A DNA stretch of 64,000 bases. Origin: Euborellia annulipes (taxonomy: Eukaryota; Arthropoda; Insecta; Dermaptera; Anisolabididae). The stretch covers positions 150,764 through 214,763 of the forward strand of contig JAKCPI010000981.1 in assembly GCA_023213315.1 (NCBI GenBank). Reading direction: 5' to 3'. The notes below the pieces were generated by a model. The model had not been told where the DNA came from. It searched no databases and was given only the letters and a program-made list of their open reading frames with translations. Made by a program: the position numbers and the translations under genes. Of the stretch, positions 1-14,287 are shown piece by piece (the stretch's first letter is position 1; each line of letters begins with the position of its first letter).

Positions 1-57
1 TGTTTTAATAATAACAGTGTAGTGATATCTAAATTGCCTCAGATGCCAAAAAAGTCC

Positions 58-345
58 TTAAGGGGGTTCGGAGGCAAAGCTGTTGGCATGTTTTTGCTGA
101 TAAGATGGCGTTAGGAGTCTTAAAAAGTTAGCCAAAAGCCGAAAATATACCAACAGATGGCAGGATAGTAGGGCTATTTAATTTTTATTTAATCTCATGT
201 ATTTGTTTAATTTTCGTTGATCTTTTAATAATGAATAGTTATTAAATATTGTATAATATATTATATATCATTTATAAAAGCATAAAAATAGGCTTATAAG
301 TGATCAAATAATGCCGTAAAATAACCAGTCCAGCCACCTATCGGC
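58..345 (+). mobile_element. TTAA MITE family copy 1 (truncated)
   Basis: Begins TTAAGGGGG, then the family head (GCATGTTTTTGCTGATAAG) and middle (AACAGATGGCAGG). The right end is not recognisable. Non-coding, in the left flank of the last visible unc79 exon. Confidence 0.7.
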
Positions 346-1790
346 AGAATGCTCAACTATTTTGACGTTTTTTTTAATTACAATACAAATCATCTAAACT
401 TACTTTGAATTTTTCTTAATTAATATGTGATTAATAATAATAATAAATTCATTTTTAAATTTAAAAAAAAATTTAAAATTATTCTAACAGTTTGTTTTTC
501 TGTATTTGCTTGATTACAAAAATTAATTTTCATAACTTTTTAATAAGTCATTAAAAAAATTATAACTTTCTCTCCCAATAATCCTTTATAAATTTAATTC
601 ATTTAAAAAAAAAACCGCATTGAAAAATTCCTTATAATAGTCTAGTTTTTTTTTAAATGAAAATAAAAAAAATTCACTCACTTGTAAAATAAAATTGATT
701 AACATAAGAAAATTCGAATCTGGCAAAGATGTTTTAAATTTTAACGCTTGAACTAATTCTATTACAACCATTCTGCTTAAAATTAATTTTTCTCGTTCCT
801 AAAAAAAAAAAAAGAATATAAAATTTATTCAAAAAAAATGTGAAGAATCTTAATATGTCGTTGTATACGGGTAATATTTACCCTGGTGAAGGCACGGTTA
901 CACAAATAACACAAATCAACCAAATAATGGTATTTAATGACGAAATTTTGTATTGCAAAACTGACAACTTTGCCGAAAGGATCAAGCATTCCTCGAAATC
1001 CAGCAATGCCAGGGACCTAAAATCAAACATATTAGATAGAAAAAAAAAACAAATAAATGATAATATAGTTTCTGTATGGTGCATTAGTTTTTTTTTTAAA
1101 CTAGCGAATTATTTAAAAAATAAAAAATGCCGTCCATAGATCAGGAAAAAACGAAGATGCACAGATTTCCAAAAATTTAATAAGCTTATATATATTTTTC
1201 CCAGAGAGTTTACAATAATTACCTTTCGTTTAAAAAATTTAAAATATAATCCTAAATTTTAAAGGTTTACAAAATTTTCATTTGATGTACTAAAATTTTC
1301 AAACGCAAATGTTCTTTTGTACCTAAATATTCTATGTAAACAAAAAATGTGGTGATTTAATGACAATTTCTCGCACGCTTCATCATATACTTTAATCGTA
1401 GAGAAAATAATTTTTATATATTTATAAAAAAAACACAATCAGGATGTGATAATTTTTAAGCAGAGTAGGGTTATTTACAGGATTTTGCAGTTATTTACAA
1501 AAATCTAGTAAAGAACTGTACTTTACGTAAATAACTCGGGTGCGTATGCGCGAACCCCTCGAGAAAGGAAACTCAAATAAAATTCATCAAATTCAAACAA
1601 AAACAAGATTCAGAACATTCATACTTATTAATTTGACATTTTATATTTCTTTTTTTAGATAATTTTGTATTCAAAAATAAGATGAGATGCTTTTTTTAAT
1701 CCAAATTATTTTCTTTATTAGCCATTTAAAATGCTTCTTGAAAGATCTAATTAAGATCAATTTAAATAGGCTTTTTCTATTCTTCTTGTT

Positions 1791-1863
1791 ATGTGTATAA
1801 AATTTCAAAGCTCTAGATTAACTAGAACTGGTCGTAATTTCGATCACTAACTTTGTCGGGCCG
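1791..1863 (+). repeat. direct repeat, left copy
   Basis: ATGTGTATAAAATTTCAAAG, GCTCTAGATTA and ACTGGTCGTAATTTCGAT recur at 2108-2178. Confidence 0.85.
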
Positions 1864-2107
1864 AACAATGGAAATGTGATTAATTGGCCGCCATTTTGAA
1901 TTTTTAATAATTTTGAATAGCACATTTTGTAGTGTAAAGTCTATTTAACACCTCTGACAATGCTCAAAACTCTAACTTAATTATAAATAGGAGAAATTTT
2001 GATTATAAAATTTTACCCCCTCTTTTTTTGATCGGCCGCCATTTTGAAATTAATTGACCTACAAAGATGAGACACATCAAATATTGCATTGTCACGGGAG
2101 TTCACAT

Positions 2108-2178
2108 ATGTGTATAAAATTTTAAAGCTCTAGATTAGCTAGAACTGGTCGTAATTTCGATTTGCAGATTTGTCGGGA
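2108..2178 (+). repeat. direct repeat, right copy
   Basis: Second copy of 1791-1863, lying 45 bp beyond the end of unc79 exon 40. GGCCGCCATTTTGAA also occurs twice between the copies (1887 and 2034). Confidence 0.85.
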
Positions 2179-2222
2179 AAAACAGGAAAGCAAGTTAATA
2201 AAAGCGTTGTAAAATGATATAC

Positions 2223-2545
2223 CTTAAGAACGGAAACCATTATCCGAATAAGAGGATTGATATCTTCGACACTATTCAACAAAAGAACAACTCGACGAAA
2301 AAGAATTTCAAGTTGGGATAGAAGCGCGCTCCAAGTCGAGGATCCTGGCCCCAGCCCAACTTCAAGGGGCAAGCAATCTAAATAACAAGCCATATTATGA
2401 AGAATTACACCAAGATGTTCGGTGGGCAGAGATTTTTTTGAATTCAACCCTTCAAGAAGAAGTTGTAGCGGAGCGATTGGGTTCAGTTCATTGAAATCAA
2501 GTAAAGCTTGAGCTACACTTCGAAAAAATTGCATCCTCGTCGAAT
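2223..2545 (-). CDS. unc79: unc79 exon 40 (residues 2383-2490)
   Basis: Acceptor TTTTTAG, donor GTATATC. Encodes MQFFRSVAQALLDFNELNPI, LPTEHLGVILHNMACYLDCL and LLNSVEDINPLIRIMVSVLK. Last exon found in the window; ends in phase 0, so the protein continues to the left. Confidence 0.95.
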
Positions 2546-3456
2546 CTAAAAAGATTTTTACGATTAATATAACATGTTAAGTGTATTGATGACTGTATTT
2601 GTATTAAACAATTTGTATACCATCTATTTGAATTTGAAACATTTGGACAAAAACTCCATTGGGCGCAAGTTGGTGAAGAACGCACCGGAGAAATTGATGA
2701 GCAACACTGCTAGCTCCTCCGGGAAGGTGAATGTTCGTTTCCGTTTGCCAAGGATACGTTGCATTTAATGCCACCCTAAAGAAATTATTTTTATCAATTC
2801 ATTAATCATTTTTTTTTAAGAATGATTAAAATTCGATTAAATTTCACATTTACCACCGATTTGGCACACCATAACTCTAATATAAATTCTTTTTCTCTCG
2901 AGATAAAACTACTGGCCAGTTATGATAAGTTTACAAGTGATAGTAAATTATTTGTGAATAAAAAGTTTCTTACGTAGCAACTACACTGAGCATTTCTGGG
3001 AGAAGCGGAGCCGCAAGCGCAGGTTCTCGATGTATAAACGTGCCTAATATTATTATACATAATCCCAGTTCTTCATCGGAATATTCCTCCCGGATGAGAC
3101 CACATTCAGAACATCTAAAGCATTAAATTTATTTTATTAAAATTGCAGCCTCGTTAAAAAAATTTATTTTTTTTCAATACCTTTGATATACGCAATCATC
3201 TCCAATTCGAAATGAACTTTGTTTGAGGTCAAATTCCGCATGACAAGCCGCCTGTGTGGCGGTATCCAGAAGGGGTTGCTGAGTATTATACCGGCTTTAA
3301 TTTGAAAATATATATATATAAAGATTAGATACTGAATAAAAAAAAGAAAAACAATTTCTAATAAAATGGCCTACCAAGATCCAGGTCGTCGGGAAAAATC
3401 ATTTAATGACGGATGTGTTGCGTTATAGAGTCCTACTTTTCTAGTGCGTTGTCGTT

Positions 3457-3487
<31 letters not shown>

Positions 3488-6400
3488 TTGGACACGTAAA
3501 TGATCTTCAGGCCGAGCTAAAAAATAATGATTATAATTAAAAAGCATCTATTATTCGGAGAGCTGGCGATAAAAATGGGCAAGAGTTTTCTGAAGGCTAA
3601 TATTTTCAGAATAAGTTGCATTTTAGTGATGGAGAGATAGTCTAGAGTCAGCACTTCCAGTACCGGGGCCTTTGGCGGGAATAAGCCGGTAAAGTTGCGG
3701 GAAGATGGTTTTTCGCAAATATCTCGAAAACTTTGCGATTTTCCGCAAAAATTCATCTATACAAAAATAATCGAAATTAAATTACAAACAAAAATGGTCT
3801 AGTACATAATCACGCTAAAGTGAACGGTTCGGGAGATATAGAGGGGTAAAATTTGATGGTTGTCATGGTAACAAGATATAAATATTTCTCTATCTCAGTG
3901 TCTCCTTCCATATGAATTATAAATTTTACCCCTCTAAATCTCCCGAACCGTTCACTTTAGCGTGATTATGTACTAGACCATTTTTGTTTGTAATTCAATT
4001 TTGATTTCTTTTGTATAGATGAATTTATGCGGAAAACTGCATAGTTTTCGAGATATTTGCGAAAAACCATCTTCCCGCAACTTTCCCGGCTTTGCAAAGT
4101 AAGGGTGAAAGAGAATTGGGTACTGGAAGTGCTGACTCTAGAGTATCTTTCCATCACTAAAATGCAACCTATTCTGAAAATATTAGCCTTCAGAAACCTC
4201 TTGCCCATTTTTGTCGCCAGCTCTCGGACTATATCATGATAAATTCTGATTTATACAGAGTGTCCCTGATTTTAAACAAATTCAGATAGAGGAATAATAA
4301 AAAAAGGAATGTTTGAGGGATATAAAAATTTAATTGAGAAATTTCAAAATCTTGCCAAGTTTCATAACTTCTTCTCTTTCAAAATAACCATTTTTTGTTT
4401 CATTTTACTATCAATCTAGCAAGGGTACAGTGCTTGAAAAAAACTCCCATAATAATAGAAACCACAAAAGCGTTACCTGGAGGTTTCCGTTCGTAATGCA
4501 CGGATCTATAGAAAGGAGAATGTTGATCATCGGAGTCGTTTAGCTGCGGAGGTGACGAATCGAGAGCTAATTGTTTGATTAACCGTCGAGGACTCACTCC
4601 TCGGGAAGGATAATTGCTGTCATCCCGCGGATGCGCTGGAGAAATTGACTGTAAAATGAATAAATTTTTATAAGGCCTTTTTAAAGAATCAAAATTTCTT
4701 TTTACCGAATCGCTGGGTTTATCCGAACTATCCTGACGACTGTAGCCGCCCACGCCTAGACCAAGTTCATGATTAATTCGAGGTGCTATTTGTGAAGGTT
4801 GTGGTAATGTGATCGGCTGTTGAGTGGAATCATAAGTTGGCGAAGGCAAGCCAAGAGCCATTTTAACTCTCTCGACAAGGCCATTGATTTGTTCCGGCGC
4901 CTGTCCTCCACGGAATGTTGACGCTGTGGGTTGTCCAATGGGCAAGAGCCGTTCTTGAGGAGGTGGTTCAAGTTGACTCGCGCTACACGTCGAAGTCACA
5001 TCCGAGGAAAGGTTGTTTTCGTTATTTTCATTGTTTTCACTATCTAATTCAATAGGAGAACCTGAAATTTTTTAAAAAAATATTCTTAAGCCCTTATCTT
5101 ATGAATAAATATTTATTAAGAAATGGAAAAGAGCAAGTACAGGTGCAGCAAATAAAGAGAGCCAAATGCCGAAAAGGAGACGCTTCGGACAAAATTTATT
5201 CGTCCATCCTCAGTCCTCGTTGGCTTTTAAACTAATTAGACAACTTTGGACGAATAAATTTTGTCTGAAAAGGGGCACAAAGTTGTCGTATTAGTTTATA
5301 AGCCAACGAGGAGTAATTCGACAACTTTGTGCCCCTTTTCGGACAAAATTTATTCGTCCAATGTTGTCTAATTAGTTTAAAAGCCAACGAGGACTGAGGA
5401 TGGAAGAATAAATTTTGTCCGAAACGTCTCCTTTTCGGCATTTGGCATCCAAAGGCTCTCTTTATTTGCTGCACCTGTACTTGCTTTTTTCCATTCCATA
5501 ACATCAACAGTAACTTCTCTTCAACTAACTTACCAACAGTCATAATATCCATTTTAGAAAGCGGTGATTCAGGTGAACCGTAAAATTCTTCTGGTTTTAC
5601 TGATTGTGGAATATTTCTCGGGACTGAAAAATATGTATTAATTTAAATGTACACAGAATTATTTTCAAATATTTTTCGAGATTCAAAATACCTCGATTCG
5701 GACTTAACTAGTCATAGATATAAGCAGGGGAAGTCAAATAAAGGATCATATAAACCCTAGCAACTTAACTATCTGAGCTTATATCTCTATGAATATACTC
5801 TATAAAAATAATTGGTTGATATTTCTCATTAATTTTACTTGATCGATTATTTCCAATTGGTAGAAGCCGTTCAACTGCCGGTGCCATGATAGGTGTGTGA
5901 TGAACCATGGAGCTCGTAGGTCCATTTGCTCCATTAGTTATATATTTTTCAGAATCCCGATGATTATTAAACGACGAAGAAGTCGGCGGTGTTGATTTCG
6001 TAAATTGTGAATGAATATCAAGCTGCCAAGGAAGGTGTGTTATAGGCGTGGTCATAACCGTCGAGGTCGCTGCAGAAGAAGCTGGTTGATTAACCTATTT
6101 AGAAAAAAAAAATTCAAATTTTTTAGAATGTTTCTTAGATCAAATAATAAAAATATTAAAGCTTTTTCTAATCACCAAAGGCAGTTTTCAAGAAGTTCTA
6201 AAATAATCTGAAGTGATGGAAAAAAAGAAAGAAAAAAGAGAAGGGGAGGAAAAAAAAAAATAAAATAATTACTTTTTGCAAGTCGATTTGCCATGGAGGT
6301 TGCTGACCGCCACTAGTTGCACTCCCTCCGGAAACACCCCCAACGGACACAGCTGGCTCACTTACACGTTTCTGGCGTCCAAGTGGTCGTGGAATAGGTG

Positions 6401-9400
6401 AACCATGCTCGGGATTGTCTGGCCACCTTTCAAGACTGCGTGTTCGTTCATCCGGTTTCTCTAGATTCGCTCCTGAAGTACTTTCATCAGCAGTGCTAGG
6501 AATATTTGGTCTGACAAGAAGATAAATAAAAAAAAATAATTAATAGACTAACTAATTTTAAATGAATTAAATATATATTATCCTTATTTTTTTTATATAA
6601 ATAAGGAAAATGTATATTTTTAGGTAATGAAGAGATTATTAAGATATCAAAATTTTACAACATCCAAACATAATAAATTTCAATTTAATTAATTGACATT
6701 TAAGGGAAAACAGTAAAATGCAGGTAATCAAGCAAACATTGAAGGTGAAAACATTTATGGATAACCACACTAAATTAGTTGAATGAGTTCAAAATTTTCT
6801 ACTATTAATCTTCTCTAATTTAATTCTAAGGATTTTACTCTAAAATAGAGCCTTTTCTTTTATTGATGATTCAAGCCAGGATGACTTTAAGGACCACCAG
6901 CGCCAAGCTGTCTGTGGACATCTTTGGATTATTTTACTAAATGTACTCACAAAAAGTACAGCAATTAAGATGGAGTTAAGAGGCTTCTGGAGGCAAATTG
7001 TTTCCCATGTTTTTGCCGATAAGAGGGCGTTAGGGTCTTAAAAATTTAGCCAAAAAGCCCAACTATTACGAAAATTTGCCAACAGATGGCAGGTTGATAG
7101 GGCTATATTTAATCTCATGTATTTGTTTGATTTTCATTGATCTTTTAATAAACTAGTTTATAAATATTATTGTATATTATAAAACATTTATAACAGCATA
7201 AAAATATATAAATATAGGCTTATAAGTGATCTGATAATGCCGGCTGTTAGATTAGCCTGACATCTTTTGCAAGACTAGTGAACTATTTGGCCGTTATTTT
7301 TTAAATAAATACGAAATTTATTTTTGACTGGGTCACCACTTTATTATTATAGGTTGGATTAATTATTTTAATTATTATTTATTTTAGATTTAAAAAAAAA
7401 AAAACATTTTATTATGTAAAATGCTTACAAATTTAAATCATTATATAAAAAACCGCATAAAAAATACTTTAAAATGTCTCAATAGTTTCGGACTAAGGAT
7501 TAAATGTGCCCTCATGAAGCCCCTTAATGCTGTACACCCTCTGTCAATGGTGTATACATGGTCTGATTTGAATATTTACGCAATCGTAATGTGCCGCGAG
7601 TACTTTTTATAAAATACTCAAAATAACCAAAAGAGGATCTCTATAATGCTGACAATAGCTTGGTTCTGAAATCCCAAATATGACAGAAACATCAATCAAA
7701 GAAATAAACATAGCTGCCTGAATCTTTTCAAACTTTCTTTATACTAAATACTTTATGGCTTTCTCTACGAGTTTACAGAATTTAGACTAAACGCTTTAAG
7801 AGTCTAACGGGCAGGCATGTTCTTTCAAACTAATTCATGCCAATACTACGTAATTTTCTTAACTTTTTGTCAATTAATATCAAGTAATTTCCGTCAATAT
7901 GAACTATATAAATATTTAAATAACCATTTACTTTCCTATTTTAATTTTCTGAGTAATATCATAAAACGAAGTATTTTCTTAATAAAAATATTTATTAATC
8001 TTGTGGCGATCGAATTCATCAACGTGACATTTTCAAGTCAGCCGTTTATTTTAAGTAGTTCTAGGGAAGAGATTAATATGTATTAACATAAGATATCTTG
8101 TGTACAAAAAGGATTAGTATAAGGAATGAAAAGATCCGAGAAATGGCAGGAAGTGGAGTAGGCATCGATGTGGGAATTGTGGAGGGCAAGGGAAGAGACT
8201 AAAAGAAGATGGATGGATTGCTTAAAGGACTGTAGGCAAATGAGAACATCTCTTCCCCAGAACTATTTACTGGTCTGAAGATGTCATTATCATTATTAGT
8301 ATCTAGGCACACAGGCTACTTGAGCCTTTGAAGAGGTGATGTTGGCGAAATCAATCACCACAAGCCTTAATAAATATTTCTACTAGGAAGAAACTGGATT
8401 GTTTATCTATCACTGCTTTCTGCACAAAAGAAATAGACTTTTTCATTGAAATAGTTAATATAGAAGTCAAACACTGAAAGCATCGGATTAATGTTATTAT
8501 TAAAAATATGGGATTTAAAGCTAAAGATTTTTCATTTGAAGGTAACAGCGCCATTTCCCTTTAAGGTGTCGATATGATGAATTTTTAATATTTCGAAATC
8601 TATTAGATTGTTTTCAACATCTGAGACTTCGTATCTATTTTTCTAAATAAATTGGAAGCCAAAATAAAAAAATTACATCGTTCGGATCAGGAAGCGAACC
8701 CCTGTCCCCTAGCACAAGAGGCGTTATTTCTAGCTCTACGGCATTTTGATAGATTTAAATAAACAAATAGGTTTTAAGTTTTAAAATATCTAAAATACTA
8801 CTTTTTTGACTCATTCAACTAAATCAATTACATATATAATAACAAGAATTTATATTTAATACCAAAAATGTTAACAACAAAATAATTAACATTTAGTCAA
8901 AATACAACATCAATAAACGAATTATTCTTATCTTTGTTCGGATAAAATCCCCATTGATTACAAATACAAAAAGGTATCTCTTCATATGAAAAAAATAAAA
9001 AATAAAAGGAAAACAAAAGATATATATAAACAACCTTGGAGGATCGAATCCAAGTGCAGCAGTCGCCAAGCTCTGCATTCCGCCAAAAAAGGAGGTTCCC
9101 ACATTGCCGAAAGGACGGGGTGTTGACGGCAAAGGCATAACAATAGGAAGCATGCTTGGTCCTGGTGCCGAGCAATTCCCACTCGTTATTGTATTAGAAA
9201 CAGTCGTGCTAACAGTGGAGGTAGTAGTAGTGGTAGTGGTATTATTCTGCGAAACAATCACTGACTTCTGCACTTGTGCTTGCGAGATGGAAAGTAGAGG
9301 CGATGCTACCATCATCTTGACACCTTCTTTCAAACCACACCGGCTCTCATTGGTTCCCTAAACAAATGAAAATTATTAAACAATAACAGGATTTTACTAA

Positions 9401-12400
9401 ATAATGTAAAATAATATAGACTCTAGGCATCTATTGTTAAGCATCAAAAAGAAGCTGAGTACATGGATAGATCAAGCACTATTTTTATTTCATTTATTTG
9501 ATTTCAGTTTTATAAAGCGACTTATAGGATAAGTAATATTATAATTATTAAAAAATGAATATGCACGGATCAGCGCATAAAACGGTTAATTGATCTAAAT
9601 ACTGATATAAGTATTATAAATTAACGAGGGCTCTTCAATAAAGTTGATTAAAAAATTAATAATACATGTGTAAAGCGTCCAATACACTAGCAAGTCTGGC
9701 GATTTTTCACCAGCGGCTCGGCTCGTGACAGCCCACACACTAGAGGATTTGGCTCATTTGTAGGTGAGCCGAGCCGAGTCCGCCAGTGTATGCGGCCCTT
9801 GAGATGTGGAGAAGTTTTTACAACCATGACGTCACTGCTACGCTGCTTTAAAATTTCGCCCTCTTGAGACTTCTCTAACCAACACCGCTGCGGGGAGAGT
9901 GAAAGAAAAAAATCGCATCAGAAATTTTTGTTTAGTATCTTTTAATCCCATCCCCCTTTAGTCCTGTTCTAGCTAGCTACTAGCTTCATGCGATTTATTT
10001 TCTTTTCTCGAATTTAAAGATAAGGTTTTTCATCATCATTCTCCAAGAATCAAAAAATGACATGTGTTTCAAGTGAAAGAAAAAGGGCATTGGATAAAAG
10101 AATAAGGGAGTTTTTTGAGAATTTAGAACTTTTTTTTTTTTATAAATATATTATCATTCTTTATTGAACAACCCGTGTAGCTTCAAATAAATGAAATTAA
10201 AAAATCTAATCTACTTAGAATATTTTCTTAATCTAGTATTACTCCTAATAGTGATTAATATTTAAAAATTATATTTATAAAGTCGTTAATCAGGATTTAG
10301 CAATGCTAATTTTAAAATTTTCTATTTTTCTAAGGAAGCATGTGAGATGTTAGTTTGAAATTATTTTAATTAGTACAAGTATTAATATAAGTGATTATTA
10401 GAAAATTTAACCTACTTGGAAGAGAAGAAGATAAGAAAGAAGAAAGAGTTAAAAAAAATAATATAAAAAGCTGTTACATTCCTCCTAAGCAATTCGCTAT
10501 AAAATTAGAAATGAAAAGTTAGTATTTTTTACATTACTACGGCGAATTTTTGCTATTAATTTATTAATTAATAAAATTTCCCTACAAGTTTCCACTTCCA
10601 AGGGACTGCAGAGACCTTTTTCTCATGATTGGCTTCATCATTGCCTAAAAACCAAAATGGTTTTGTAATTTCAAGCTTTGCCTTTGCTATTGGCCGTTCC
10701 ACAGGTTCCACAATTACGGGCTTCGGAGCTTTGGTAGGGACTTCTTCAGGCAGAGGACAACATGTCTCTTCAATTGGAGCAAAATCATCGAATGATCCCT
10801 AAAATTAAATAAGTTTTTGGTGTATTGTTTTTTACAGTAAAAATGATAATTTTATAAATTAACAGGATACCGGAACACTGCCATGAAGAGTACTGTCAGA
10901 TTTCGGACTCTCAGGAATGGCAGCCAATTCAGATTCCGTGTCATCAGCTTCAATGGAATAACTGAAAAATTATTTTTTCCTATAAAGTAGCAGTATTTTT
11001 TTTTTTATTTTAGAAAAAAAATTTTTAACTTCTTTTAAATTTTAGGCTCTTCAGGAGGCAAACCTGTTCGCATGTTTTTGCGGATAAGATGGCGTTAGTG
11101 GTCTTAAAAATTTAGCCAAAAAGTCCAACTAATATATAAATATAGGCTTATAAGGGATCTGATAATACCGGCTAATAGACAAGCCTGCCATCTTTTGCAA
11201 GAGTGCTGAAATATTTGGCCGTTAATTTTTTAATAAATATGAAATTTATTTTTTACTTTGGTCCCATTTCATTTAATTATTATAGTTTGGATATTAATGA
11301 TTTTTACTCTTATAGATTTTAAAAAAATTACAATTTTCATAAGAGTTTTTTTTTGCATTTTCTATAAATATAAAAAAAAATTTTTTAATTAATCGTATTA
11401 TGTAAAATGCTCACGAATTTAAATCATTAAATGAAGTCGTATGACAAATATATTGTGTACACTATGAGGGGCATGTACATGTTAAATAAATAAAATAAAT
11501 AAAAAAGGGGGGTGGGTGGGTGGGGGGGGGGGGGTTCGACCGGGGGGGGGGGGGGGGGGGGGTGGGGCGGGGGTGGGGGGGGCCAGAGAAAAAAAAGAGC
11601 ATAAAAAATACTTTGAAATGCCTCAGTACTTTCGGACTAAAGATTCAATGTGCCCTTAATACCCTTGAAATCCTATTTTTAATAAATATTAATAATTAAT
11701 ATTCACCTGGATTCAGGAATTTTATGTCCTAAGCGCTCTTTAGCACTGGTTGTGGAAGGCCTTACAGATTCCTCCCAATGGGTGGCCATCGCCACTCCCG
11801 GTGACTTAACCAGCCCATAAGCGCTTTTTCCCTTTTGTCCTCCAGAACTGCCACCACCACCGCTTCCAGCAGCTCCATCTCCTGAATAAAGAGGACTAAG
11901 AGGAGGAGTTTCGAAACGATCGTGATCCGGCTCCCCTCCTAGAGAAGGTTGGCTCACATCTAAAATAAAAACAGAATTAAAAATCAAATCAAATATCTTT
12001 AGGGTTAAATAATTTATTTATTACCTCTGGAACGAGTTGGTCCAGCACCCAGAGCAATAGAACAAGGAAGCCGTCTGCATTTATGGTGTTGTGTATCAAG
12101 AGTGTTGAGGACAATTCGAATTAAAGCTTGTAATTGTGTTGAATAAGGTTGTTGTCCGTATTGATACTGCATAAATCATTCTTATATTAATTGTATAATT
12201 TAAATAATTAAGAAGGAAATCTATTACCTTATAGAGAAGAACAATAAGAGACATTAGCCAACATCTTCGAGAGTGAGGTTCCAAAAACCAAAGGCTATAA
12301 TCAGGCTGTTGGTGTTGCACGATATTGGCCCCCTGATGGGGACAGGGACAATACTGAAGAACGACAAGAGCAGTTGGAACAAGGGACAAAGCCATTTCAT

Positions 12401-14256
12401 GATTTTGATCCAAGAACTGAGGAAGATTTGAGAGGAAGACATTGAAAACTGGCGACATTCTGGAAATTGGAATAAAAATAATTAAAAATATACAAGTAAT
12501 CGAATGGATGAGAGAAAGTTGTAGAGGACACACAAAAGACCCTCCCCACACCTTTTATCCCCTGCTATAATCGTTAGCGTTTTCAGTCCCTTAAATCGGC
12601 TGGCAGTAAAGAGCAAAAACCCCTCCAAAAATGGACCAGATCAGCAACGAGGAATGGAGAGTTTCATACCAAAAAAGTACATATGGGATATCCCTCTAGT
12701 TTGAATTAGAACCAATGAATTGGTCGAAAACCTGGGAACAATTCAGGTGACATTGTATAGAAACAATTGGCTCATATACCCAATGTTGTGGGGCGATGCT
12801 TCCGGAGTACGGAGCCAGTTCCACTATAGAAATCAGAACACTGTGCCCCAAGAGATTCTCTGTTCTTTATACCTAATTTTCAACGCTTTTGAAGGAGAAT
12901 TTTATTTTCTGAAGGTATCACTGTTGCTATAAATCTTCTCGCAAAAATTAAAACTAGAAGATGACATGAGATTCAGAAACATATAATGTCTCAAAGGTAC
13001 AAGAAATTTGGTGAAGAAACATGGCAAACCCTCCACTCCCCGTGGCCGATAGGTTAGGGATGTTGACAAATGTTAATATTAATAACCTAATAGGTGAGGG
13101 GCTTGGGTTCAGCCAGTTCGATGAATATTTATTTAAATCATTTGCATATCAAATAGTGTAGATAAACGTGTCTGGACCCCAATATATAGAGTATAATGTA
13201 TATAGTAATTATAATAAATTACGGTTAGAACTTTTTCTGGATCATATAGATATAGAAGGAACCGGAGAATAAAACCAGCTACTAGTGGACGCCTCTCACT
13301 TCAATTTAATAGGCGTCCACTAGCAGCTGGTTTAATAAGGCGTCCAGTAGCAGCTGGTTTTATTCTCCGGTTCCTTCTATAATTATAATAAAGTTTAGAT
13401 GCCGAAAAGACTAAAAAAAATGCCTAACAAATTTCAACTGACTCAGAAGTTTCGGAACAAGCACGAAACTTTGTCCAATTGACTGCAGATAGTGCTAACC
13501 CACAATTATCACAAAGCCGACTTTTCAGTAACATCATTTGAACAAAGATCTGCACTAGTTGTACAATTTGTTTCTCAGCCTGATGTTGCCATTAGAGTTC
13601 TCTGACAGTAGCAAACAAACTTCTTAATGGTGTTTTGTATGTTTCCAAAGTTTAAAATTGAAATATCTCAGAACTATTTATTTGTAGGTTAGCACTATCT
13701 GCGCCAGACCCCTTCAATTTTTGTATCGCGAGAGTCGTTCTCTCTAAGTGTATGTACGTACAAGCCTTACTGATCAGAATGTTAGAATTCAGTTTATTAA
13801 ATAGATACCTAAGTCTTTGAGGTGGAATATGAAAGCCGCGTTCGTTATGATTATACCCAAGCAAAAGGTACAAATGTCTCAAGACGATCCCTTGCGTCTT
13901 GGCCAAATGCTTCTCATCTGTCGGATAGGCTTGATCGGCACGGCTCAAAAATTGCATCAAAAGAAAGACGAGCAGATGCATCGTTTCACGATCAGATTCC
14001 TCGAGGTCGATAACTCGATGCAAGAAGCCAACCATCTCTTCACCGCCACCACCGCCAGCATTCAAAGAATGAATATGACCATCTGGACCAAAACCACCCC
14101 CGAGTTCATCTTATACACTAAATATCAACAAAATGACCGAAATTAAAAAAAAAAAAAATAAACACTTAAGAATAAATATACTTATTTAAAAAAAAAATAA
14201 AAAAAATTTCTTAAGTAAATAAATTAATTCTTAAATAAATAAAAAATTAAACCCCC

Positions 14257-14287
<31 letters not shown>

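Larger units (their letters stand above)
1..2222. other. unc79 intron or 3' part, no exon seen
   Basis: AT-rich. Contains a SINE family 2 tail (about 30-57), MITE copy 1, the word GCGCGAACCCCTCGAGAAAG (about 1548) shared with 35.1 kb, and the paired direct repeats. No coding exon can be supported; the 99-codon plus-strand frame at 840-1139 has no recognisable content. Confidence 0.5.
6511..9034. other. unc79 intron 30
   Basis: Holds MITE copy 2, the LINE remnant and an inverted SINE head; otherwise AT-rich with no coding support. Confidence 0.6.

Noticed and set aside
2621..2775. Apparent in-frame stop in exon 39
   Set aside because: A recount of the T5 run shows the frame is open to VFVQMFQIQID and the donor GTATAC in phase 1.
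12720..12932. 70-codon plus-strand frame
   Set aside because: No recognisable protein; lies in an unc79 intron next to repeats.
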